In this document: positions 55,976 through 64,000 of the stretch, piece after piece
Layout: every line of letters begins with the position of its first letter
How positions within the stretch are numbered: position 1 is the first letter of the stretch
NCBI RefSeq assembly: GCF_000003855.2
Contig: NW_003101677.1
Coordinates: 2,601,208 to 2,665,207 of the forward strand
Reading direction: 5' to 3'
Length of the DNA stretch: 64,000 nt
DNA from: Blastomyces gilchristii SLH14081
Lineage: Eukaryota > Ascomycota > Eurotiomycetes > Onygenales > Ajellomycetaceae
The notes under the pieces: model-generated
What the model saw: only the letters and a program-made list of their open reading frames with translations
Told to the model about the DNA's origin: nothing
The model's database searches: none
Position numbers and translations under genes: made by a program

Positions 55976-57735
55976 TACTCTTTCCTCTCTAAGACTTCAT
56001 CTGTGAAGCCTTTCACTGAGTAACTTCATAGAATCAGCTCAGCACTGCAGTGATACTCACTAAAAATTCTTCACATCTATAAAAAAATCTCAGTGAGGAA
56101 AAATCCCTTATTACTATAAAGAGAAAAGAGTCTGTCACTCAGTTTCTTGTTTTATAAGATTCTTTATAGTCTACAGATTCTTCTCTGACTATTATACAGA
56201 TTTATCTCACATCTTTTATATAGAAGAGTTCTGATTGACTCTCAATTATTTTCACAAGATTCTTGTGTGATTATCACACAGATTCATCTTATAGATGAAT
56301 CACTTTCTATAAGATTACTCTTATTAAAGAGAAACATTTACAAGTTAATCTTTCACTCATTCTTATAAATCATTATTCTTTGATACTATAGAATTGTGAG
56401 GAATTTTCCATTCTTTCACTAACTCTGTAGAATTGTAGAATTAAGATGTCTATAATCTGCAATTACTCTTTATAGTTATATAGAAAGATTCAGATCTATG
56501 ATTCACAATTACTCTTGTTTACTAGAGTGATCTGACTATTTCACAGAATCACTCACAGTGTAAGCAAACCTCTCTAGAGTAGTATAAATATCTCAGATCT
56601 GTTCACAGAATCTCATCTTCTTTTCTCTTTTTCTATAACAGCTCTCATCTCTATAAACTGTGAGTATTCTCATTCATTCATGAAGTGTTTTCACTCAGAT
56701 AATAAAGAGAGAGTGTTTCTGACAATGTCTGCATATTGATTCAAGAACTTCTCAAGAATAAAAATTTTTCAATTTCAATATCTTTGCAATAATGTCTGAT
56801 CACTGCTAAGCTTCTCATGAGTGTCTCTACAACTTCTCTGATCACTTTTTACCAGCTGATGAAGCAGGGACATCATCACTTATGATCATGTCTTCACTTT
56901 CTTCAGCTCTGTCACTGCACCCGATCTTCAGGCCAGCGGTCAACCCCCTGCCTTCCCCAGGCCAGCCTCTGGCTTCAAGCAGCACAGTTCCCCTCTTTGC
57001 TGTAAGTCTTCTCACAAGTAATTCCTTACAGATTCTAGCTGACAGTTCTTACAAAGCTCTCAGTGTTATCAGTGTCTTCTGCAGTCCTGTGAACCTACAA
57101 TCACCTTCTCTCTACCTGCACAATTTTCAACCAGGTATATGCAAATATGTCTAGATTTCCTATCAATGATCCTCACACTGCAGTGCATTTTCACAATTCC
57201 ATTGTCAATGAGAGATGAGTCCCCAGGTACCTGCAAAATCCAGGTAATCAAGGCAATGTGAATATCATGAATTTGTGACAGAAGTTAGTCTGAATAGATA
57301 AGCTCTCTCTCTGTATCTTAATTATTTCCAGACTGAATACTTCAGCATAACTGAGAGAGCAGACACAGCTTCATGAGAAATATCTGATCACACACACAGA
57401 TAGCCAGCTCTCAAGACTCTGTCACAACTATACATACTCTGGTGTTCAGCTTCTCTGAAGTCTGTGCATTTCTGATAATCTTCATATCAAATGCAACAAT
57501 TGTCTGTATCACAGATATAATACTCTCTACTTCTTTGAAGAAGAAAATTAATAGTTGTGAGAGAATTAAGTGTTATAAGTGATGAGAGTATGAATTTAAA
57601 TTTTCTTTATTTTTTCTTTATTAATCTTTAAATTGTGTTCATGACCCTGTTTATTTTCTTGTTTTTTAGCTTTAATAAGAATATGATTTCTTCTTTTCTT
57701 ATGTATACTGCAGACTGTTCATCTCAGTAGAAACT
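55976..57735 (-). other. G1 region between chromodomain and 3' LTR
   Basis: About 1.75 kb of G1 lies beyond the chromodomain, long for a 3' UTR. It contains a GC-richer patch at 56870-57260 where CpG, CC and GG survive. The minus-strand frame at 57069-57251 (60 codons, with the segment DRKSRHICIYLVENCAGREK) and plus-strand frame 56882-57154 lie there. Neither resembles a known protein, and copies 1 and 2 have the same region with heavy mutation. An additional ORF or captured host sequence is possible but unproven. Confidence 0.45.
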
Positions 57736-57739
57736 TATC

Positions 57740-58180
57740 ATCTTATAGACTAGAATTTATAAATAACAGTATTAATATCTTTATTATAATCAGGTTCTTA
57801 GCAAAGACTGCATTATTCTGACTTATCAGAATTTATAGTATGAAAGTCATGTCTCAGCTTCTGCAGATATCTTATCTACTCAGATAATTCTTAAGTGAAC
57901 TCATTCATCTTATCAGAATACTCTTATCACTGAACCTTGAATCAGAGCTTACAATCTCACTTCTCTGAGTTAATAATCTCTTTAATCTGATATTCTCTTT
58001 CACTCTCTAGTGCTTCATAGACAGAGTGATGAATCACAGAGTTCTCTTCTAAGAATTTCTTATATTCATAGAGTAAAGAGACATGAAAAATATTATATAT
58101 CTGCAACTCAGGTAACAGTTTTAATCTGTAGAACTGTGAGCTAACTTTCTTCATAATCTTATAAGACTCTGTCTGCAAGA
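57740..58180 (-). pseudogene. G1 integrase C-terminus and chromodomain remnant
   Basis: The frame at 57957-58178 begins MQTESYKIMKKVSSQFYRLK and contains LPELQIYNIFHVSLLYEYKK, the terminal 'Yrl.LP...ihpvFHvSlL' block of chromoviral integrases. It then runs EREYQIKEIINSEK into a chromodomain start. Continuing through stops to about 57740 one reads FKVQ, EYSDKMNEFT, and SEQIRYLQKLRHDFH with small changes, equal to '..VkW.gy.....tWep.e.l.....l..Fh'. This shows G1, like G2, is a chromovirus. The domain would direct integration to heterochromatin. Confidence 0.82.
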
Positions 58181-58379
58181 GATTCAGTTTCTTACTAGAT
58201 CTCTATATAATGATATTTTCTAGACTCAGTCAGACTCTATCATCTTTCTTAAAACTCTTTATAATATACTTGAAGTCATAGTATCTCTTCTGATACTCTT
58301 AAGTCTTTCTCAAGAATTCACAGACTTTCTCTCAAATCTTCTGAATTCTCTCAGCCTGTTCACAGATATCATCACACTC

Positions 58380-59350
58380 TATAGTATACTCTTGCAGGTT
58401 CATCAAGATTATTCATGAATGAGTCTCAGTAAGCATCTCAAAGAGGGTTTTATCTATACTGATATACTTTGAGTTATTATATACAAACTCTGTGAGTGAT
58501 AATTAATACACTCAGTTATTCTGATTATAATTAACAAAGTACTACAGATACTGTTTCAATATACTTATCAGATGTTCTATCTGATTATCTGTCTATTGAT
58601 GAAAAGCTGTACTTAGATCTTGTGAGATCTTCAGTATAGTTATCAGATCAGATCAGAACTCTTCTATAAAGATTAATTTTCTATCTGAGACAATGTTCAC
58701 AGACAACTCATACAACTGAATCACATCACAGATGAAGATATGAGTTAAATTCTTTGACTTTAAGTTCTTATAAGTGAGTATAAAGTGTGTCATCTTAATA
58801 AAGCAATTCACTATCATCAGTACACTGTCAAAGCAGGTATTATATATGTTCTTACTTTCAAAGAGACTTATAAGAGCATTCATTTCTAGCTGTTTTCAAG
58901 GTTTCTGTGAGATGAGTAGAGAAGTAAGTTCTTTATATGATCTGGACTGCACTATCTGCAAATTCTGATAAATAGTATAAGAATTCACTATCTTCTTCAT
59001 AAGTTCTCATATCTTCAGTCAGAAGTATTTTCTTATAAGCAACTCATGAGTTCTAGTGTCTGTAAAATGATCTGCTAGAGAAGAGTCATGATATCTTTTA
59101 ATAAGTTCTATACATAGAAACTCATTCATAGATATATAAATTCAGTTCTCTCTTTATAAGAGGTTATTTAAGTCTTTTCAATTCTTTATTTCTGCAGAAT
59201 TAGTCTCTGCTATGAGCAGTTTCTGAATATACTGAGTATATTCATTCTTCAGTTGTAGTTCAGACAATCTGAATAGAAGATCTTATGAAGACTTATACTC
59301 TGTTTTTTCTTACATCAGGTCTTTCACAGCATTTCTCAAAGTCTGCAAAC
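58380..59350 (-). pseudogene. G1 integrase core remnant
   Basis: The frame at 58653-58883 begins MNALISLFESKNIYNTCFDS and continues VLMIVNCFIKMTHFILTYKN...FICDVIQLYELSVNIVSDRKLIF. This matches 'DFi.glP.s...yd.ilvvvDrltKm.hfip......a...a.lf...v.r.hG.P..ivSDRd..F'. The first catalytic Asp is replaced in 'VVDR' (VNCF), and the second survives in VSDR. An N-terminal zinc region is expected near 59150-59300 but is not clear. The plus-strand frame 58774-58968 is a shadow. Confidence 0.88.
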
Positions 59351-59589
59351 TCTTCAGATTATAGATACTCTCTTCAAGAATTCTCACAGAGATTCTCAGA
59401 GTGTTAACTCTCAGTGTTATAAGAAGTAGTTATACAGGCTTCTTCTCTCTCTCTTCTCTCTTCTCTTATAAGGAATTGAGAGACTCTTCAGTCAATCTCT
59501 TCATAACACTCAGTCTGAGTATTTCATGAAGCTTTTCTATCTTCTCTAGTTTCTCTGTATCTGTTATCCTGATCTTCTTAATATAGTCT

Positions 59590-60130
59590 GGCCTGTAAGA
59601 GAGTCTGTCTGCTGAGTTCTTAGTTCTCTTAATATATTCTATCTTGAATCAGAACTCACTCAGTCTCTGAGCTCAGTAAATCTATCACTGTGAGAGTTTC
59701 TTGATTGAAGTAAACTATTATAAGCTGTCATGATCAGTTCTAACAGTAATCACTGTTATAAGGCTCTCAAAGTAGTGACATCAGTGATAGAAGAATTTCA
59801 CTATTGTAAGAAGCTTCTGATCATGAATGTTATAGTTCATCTTCACAGATTGTATCTTTTATGAGAAAAAGACCACTGAAATTCAGTTCTCATTTGACTG
59901 TAGTTGTAAGACTATTTCTGAAATTGCAAAGAAGAAGACATCTGTCTTTAATCTGATTAAGAGTAAGAGATTAAAGTGAAATAGCATCACTGTGTTTATA
60001 AATGTCTGTTTCAATCTTGCAAAGATCTTACAAGCTTCTGAGATAAGAAAGTTCTCACAGTTCTTTCTTCTTAACAATCTTTTCATTCTTCATTTGCAGA
60101 ATGACTTCTTCTTATTTTCATTCTTTAGTA
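59590..60130 (-). pseudogene. G1 RNase H remnant
   Basis: The 67-codon frame at 59883-60086 begins MKRLLRRKNCENFLISEACK and ends LKTDVFFFAISEIVLQLQSN. It matches the RT-RNase H junction of Ty3 Pol, in which a Lys-rich helix leads to the strand with the first active-site Asp and a 'vL.Q' end. Downstream parts (to 59590) are in mixed frames. The same frame is seen in G1 copies 1 and 2. Confidence 0.72.
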
Positions 60131-60279
60131 TATCTGTAAGAGTTAAGAAGATTCTTGCAAATATAAAGATAAACTGTCTATAGAAATTCATAAAGCTTAG
60201 AAAGATCTGAATCTTATGAATACTAGTTAGCTTCAGTCATGATAGAATAGTCTCAACTTATGAAGATTTCATCTGAATA

Positions 60280-60890
60280 TCATCTATAGTGATTACATAT
60301 TCTAGAAAATTAATTCAGCAGACACTGAAGTTGCACTTTGTAAGCTTAATATACAGTTCTGTCTTATCTAAGACCTTCAACACACTTCACACATGCTCAG
60401 TGTGTTCTTTCTTCTTTATAAAGTACATCATCACATTATTCAGATATATTACTATGAAGACATTCAGATATGTATAAAGTATTTTATTAATGAAAGACTG
60501 AAATATCACAGAAGCATTAGTCAGATCAAAAGACATTACTAAATATTTAAACAATCTCAGTGCAGTTCTAAAGACAGTCTTTCATTCATTCTCAGATTAT
60601 ATTCACAGCTGTGTATATATATTAATTACATTCAGTTATGTGAATATAATAGCTTCTGTGAGACAGTTGATCACATTCTCAATCAGAGACAGAGAATAGT
60701 GACTCTTTATTATCTTGAAGTTCAGATTATAATAATCTACACATAATCTGAGATCTTCATTCTTCTTCTTCATAAATATCACAGAGGCTTCTACAGAGGC
60801 CTGTGAAGATTAGATAAAGTCATTTTTCAGATTCTTCTTTACATAGATTCACAAGACCTCTGTCTTATAATGAAAGAGCTTATAGATTGA
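60280..60890 (-). pseudogene. G1 reverse transcriptase remnant
   Basis: On the minus strand the catalytic region at about 60425-60465 reads VFIVIYLNNVMMY, where YLDD has become YLNN by G-to-A changes. Before it come the FQSFINK-type palm segment (about 60480-60510) and, near 60720-60780, the fingers block with LRLCVDY-like residues. The order relative to RNase H is correct for Ty3. The plus-strand frame 60289-60477 is its shadow. Confidence 0.8.
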
Positions 60891-61079
60891 TTCTCAGAAG
60901 AGTTTCTGCTCTTCTATCAAATCTATTGTCAGATTCTTCTCACAGTGAGAAGAAAGCTCAGCTGCCTTTACTGAGCTAAACATCTCTGTGAGATCTTGAT
61001 ATTTCTCTGATATCTGAAGCTCAGTTTTCATGACTGTGAGATTCTCAGACACTTACAAAGTCATTATATAGATGAGCTT

Positions 61080-62707
61080 ATCTTCTCTAACTAACTCTGC
61101 AGCATTAACTGATTCTATCTCTATAAGTGAGTCTATCAACACTGATTGAAAGTATAAACCTGACTCACAGACAGCTATGTGCGAATTGTGTCTTTGAAGT
61201 TATACAAGTCTCAAGTACATGTCATCTGCAATATCTGTGATAATCACAGTTTCTGTAAATCTTCTTCAGGTTTCAGAGAGATCTTGCAATTCAAAGATGA
61301 CTCTTATGAGTCTCTCAGCTCTCAGGTCTGAGTTCTCACACTCTGCTTATTATAAGAGTAGATTCTCAGTCTTCATCTTTCAGCTCATTCACTCTGTGAG
61401 CTTTAGAAACATCACAGTGACCTGAGATCCTGAGTTTATCAATACTTTTCATGCTTGTGAGACAGCAGCACTGTGATGCAGTCTCTCTTCATAAGTAAGC
61501 ATTTTCATCAGAGAAGTAACAGATTCAGGTATCAGCTTCAAGACTCTTAAGAAGACTGTTGCTGACTCTGTTCATGACTTCTCAAATTTCTATTTTGATT
61601 TATCTGAACAGTTTGTGCAGAGATGTTCTGATTTAGAACAGATAAAGCAGAGTTTCTTTTTCTTAATCTCTCTATTATACACTCTGTTCATAGAAGCTTA
61701 TGAAGCTCTCTCTCTCTGCTCAGCAGTCAGATACAAATCTCTCTGTGTCTTATTATCTTTTTCTGACAAACCTGTTCTCTATTGTCCTCACTCTCATAGA
61801 GTCAGTCAGTGATCTGCTCTTCACAGATCTGTGACTCTCACAGTGATTCACAAGTAGTGAATGAGAGTCATCAGTTTCTTCAGAGTCAAGAACTTAGAGT
61901 CTTGCTCAATGAGCTTGTTCTGCATATCTTTATTCAGCTTCTTTATAAATATCATCATTCAGGTCTTGTTTCAGGGCCCTGTTTTCACAGATCTCAATTT
62001 ATATCATAATTTCATGAAGCACTGTGAGTAGTCTTCATCAGATTCTTTACCTCTTTTTCTAATATTAATGATCACAGTTCAGGTGTTCTCTGTTCAGCTT
62101 ACAGAGTTTCTCAACTTATTCTCTAGATAGATCTTGAGAATGAATCAGTGAGATCTCTCATGATCATTCTCTAGATGATTCAGTCAGTTCTTGACTTCAG
62201 TGTAATAGAGGTCTGTCATTATATAGGTGACAGCTTCTTCATCTTTCATGTCACACAGCTGGGCTTGTGAGTCAATTTCAAATACAAACTCATAAAAGCT
62301 TTTATAGATTGTGATTTGATAAGTGACCTTAAGTAGTCATAACTTAAGGAAGTTTCTTTTCAGTTCGCAGGTGTCTCTGAAGATCATGTCTAGAGACTCA
62401 GTTCAAGAGTGTTTGCAGACAGTAAGCATTTCTTGTAGAAAAATAGCTTAATCTCATAAGAGATGCTCAAGAATGTTCTTCACTGAGATTGATTTATTCA
62501 TGAGTTCAGAGAGTTCCTCTGTCACAGATGTAGAGAATAATGTTCTGTGAGTGATTGATAAGTTCTCTGAGACTTCTTTCACAGAAGTTATTCATGATTC
62601 AGATGACTGCTCCTGAGTGCCTGCAGTAGAGTTCACAGGGGTTGAAGCATGCAAGTTTCTAGTTCTTTCAGTCATAATGAGTGATTGCTGACTGAGTGAG
62701 CTTGAAA
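61080..62707 (-). pseudogene. G1 gag and protease region remnant
   Basis: Between RT and the 5' LTR lie about 1.6 kb that must contain Gag and protease. A minus-strand stretch near 61090-61150 reads QSVLIDSLIEIESVNAAELV, in which LIDS could be the protease active site (Asp-Ser-Gly type). Near 61190-61240 VIITDIADDMYLRLV is another protein-like stretch. No zinc knuckle is recognised. The G1 copy 2 equivalent is 33859-35764. The plus-strand frames at 61219, 61615 and 61809 are shadows. Confidence 0.55.
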
Positions 62708-62965
62708 TGTAAGAATAAGTACTTGCAGGCAATTATTCAGATGTTTGCAGCTTGACATGATATGTACTGTTAACTACTAGAAGTATTCACAGTAGAAAGA
62801 TAAAATGTAGAGATTAAATGTATAATAGCATTCAAGCTGAGTTGTGAATAGTATTCACAAACTCCAGTCTATATAGTTGTGTGTAGCCAAGGGCCGCTAG
62901 CCCTATTGATTACACAAGAGATAGGAATAGAGGTAAAGAATCCGTGAGGAGCGGAATTTCTTACA
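62708..62965 (-). repeat. G1 complete copy 5' LTR
   Basis: 258 bp, TGTAAGAATAAGTACTTGCA to GGAATTTCTTACA. It differs from the 3' LTR almost only by transitions. The primer-binding site should lie on the minus strand of about 62690-62707 (TTTCAAGCTCACTCAG), but no tRNA match can be stated by eye. Confidence 0.93.
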
Positions 62966-62970
62966 ATCTC

Positions 62971-64000
62971 TAACTCTTTTAAATAGAGAGATTAAACCCT
63001 GTTTAAATGTCAAATGATTAGAAGTATGGTTAAACTTCAAGTTGAATTTTAAATATCATATTCAACAAAGAACTGTCAAGACAGAAAGACTATTAAATAA
63101 TATTATCAGACTATTAAATACAGAGAGAGGTCTATTCTTTCAGACTATAAGATAGTTATATATAGTCTGTATTATCTCAGTAGCTGATAATAAAGTTCAA
63201 GTTTGATGAAATAATTAAGAAAATTTCACTGAACTCTTTCAAAGTCTGTAAAACAGAGCTTTGAGAAGAATTCAGAAATCATTTAAATCATCTTCTATTA
63301 AAGTAATGAATATTGAAGCTTCAATTCTCTCTTCTACTATTAGATTTGAAACGGCCTGTATGAACTATGCTCTGAGAGTTATAAAGATGAGCTTAAATTA
63401 TATAATCAGAGAAAGAGTCTCTTCTTCATTTTTATCAATTAACTCTGAAAATGAACTAGATTGAAATAGATTTCTTGATTGAAATGAAAATAATTCTTCA
63501 AAGAAAATGTCTTCTCAACTGTACAGACTATACTCACTGATTAAAAATCAATTTTCTTCTTTAAATATTGAAAAAGTTGATTATGAGAAGTTATCTCTCT
63601 GAAGAGAAAAGCTTGAATCTCTTATATACTTACAAATAAGTGAACTATCTAAAGAGAAAGAATATGAACAGTATTTGAAGAGAATTTCTACAATTAATAT
63701 AAAAGACTCTATTCTGATTTATTCAGAGGACTTAAAAAACAAGAATTTGAATAGATTAGATACAGATATTGCTTATACTGAAGATAATATTAATTTTATC
63801 TCAGATTTCTGAAATTTAGACTGTGAATCTAAAGTCTTTGACACTGAACTATTTATAATAGTGAAAGCTTTCAAACTTATTGAAATAAAATCTCATAAAA
63901 GAGAAAATAGTTTGAAAGAGATATGAATACTCTCTGATAGTCAAGCTGCTTTAAAAAGACTTAGAAATAGTTAGATTCATAATAATCAAATAAATCTTGA
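62971..64000 (+). pseudogene. LINE ORF2 RT end and RNase H start (continues past window)
   Basis: After the G1 insertion the LINE resumes with the RT thumb. The 67-codon frame 63261-63464 starts MRRIQKSFKSSSIKVMNIEA, includes ETACMNYALRVIKM and NYIIRERVSSSF, and resembles the 'pl...e....l....l.' connector of LINE ORF2. From about 63808 the frame reads DCESKVFDTELFI and later LSDSQAALKRL, the RNase H blocks with Glu and Asp, identical in kind to 13717-13900. The element continues beyond base 64000. Confidence 0.82.

Larger units (their letters stand above)
55718..62965 (-). mobile_element. Ty3 chromovirus G1, complete copy
   Basis: This is a 7248-bp element with 258-bp LTRs at both ends, 8-bp LTR termini TGTAAGAA/TTCTTACA and an ATCTC duplication. 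Coding is on the minus strand: gag (about 61100-62650), RT (60280-60880), RNase H (59600-60090), integrase (58000-59350), chromodomain (57740-57990), then about 1.75 kb before the 3' LTR. A purine tract (minus strand of 55976-55995) borders the 3' LTR. It is inactive, but it is the reference for the two other copies. Confidence 0.93.
55713..62970. repeat. 5-bp target duplication of the complete G1
   Basis: ATCTC stands at 55713-55717 and 62966-62970, directly against the LTR ends. Rejoining the flanks gives a continuous LINE RT. Confidence 0.95.
50940..64000 (+). mobile_element. Tad1-like LINE (interrupted by complete G1, continues past window)
   Basis: A plus-strand non-LTR retrotransposon carries ORF1 with zinc knuckles (51830-53270) and ORF2 with an APE-type endonuclease, RT and RNase H. 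G1 splits it at 55717/62971 with an ATCTC duplication on both sides. RNase H begins near 63810 and the element runs past the window end. This domain set and the fungal context fit the Tad1 clade, although a tree would be needed to separate it from other RNase H-bearing LINEs. Its 3' end can be seen only through the chimeric element at 13717-14914. Confidence 0.82.

Noticed and set aside
1..64000. Alternative genetic code with TGA read as Trp, because many conserved Trp positions are TGA
   Set aside because: TAA also appears at conserved Gln sites, and Cys-to-Tyr and Asp-to-Asn changes are equally common. C-to-T/G-to-A mutation of repeats explains all of them.

Overview
The window reads as a gene-poor, AT-rich, repeat-packed block of a filamentous ascomycete (Pezizomycotina-type) nuclear genome. 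The evidence is stacked retrotransposons riddled with C-to-T and G-to-A changes of the repeat-induced point mutation (RIP) kind, two chromodomain Ty3 families, a Tad1-like LINE, a copia element, hAT DNA transposons and a 113-base assembly gap. The lineage is inferred from element content; no host marker gene is present. I found no intact protein-coding gene. Almost every open frame is a remnant of transposon coding sequence, and conserved Trp, Gln and Cys positions are often changed to TGA, TAA or Tyr codons.

Main families. (1) 'G1' is a Ty3 chromovirus of about 7.2 kb with 258-bp LTRs (TGTAAGAA...TTCTTACA). It has a complete minus-strand copy at 55718-62965, a complete copy split by later insertions at 20983-36022, and a truncated copy at 3610-8981. 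(2) 'G2' is a Ty3 chromovirus of about 5.7 kb with 314-bp LTRs. It has a complete plus-strand copy at 44391-50093 and minus-strand partial copies at 1-3609, 16720-36959 (split) and 36960-39172. (3) A Ty1/copia element lies at about 39180-44390 and resumes at 50099. (4) A Tad1-like LINE lies at about 51000-55717 and resumes at 62971-64000. (5) A hAT DNA transposon of about 5.8 kb has two copies, 8982-16719 and 27582 to the gap, plus a 505-bp MITE sharing its termini at 26550-27054. (6) A tRNA-headed SINE of about 375 bp has five full-length copies, each with a 12-16 bp target duplication. (7) A 1.95-kb chimeric element at 12967-14914 has a tRNA-like head and a LINE tail. (8) A 746-bp MITE-like element with 34-bp inverted termini lies at 25289-26034.

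The insertions nest like Russian dolls, and nearly all junctions can be read from target duplications. G2 copy 3 holds G2 copy 2, which holds G1 copy 2, which holds a hAT copy, which holds SINE C. The copia element holds the full G2, and the LINE holds the full G1. The SINE and the LINE-tailed elements share the last roughly 30 nt and an (AAT)n tail, so the LINE machinery probably mobilised the SINE.

The main stretch that does not look mutated or repetitive is a roughly 550-bp island at 50290-50850 with protein-like reading frames. It may be a remnant of the original host locus between the copia element and the LINE.
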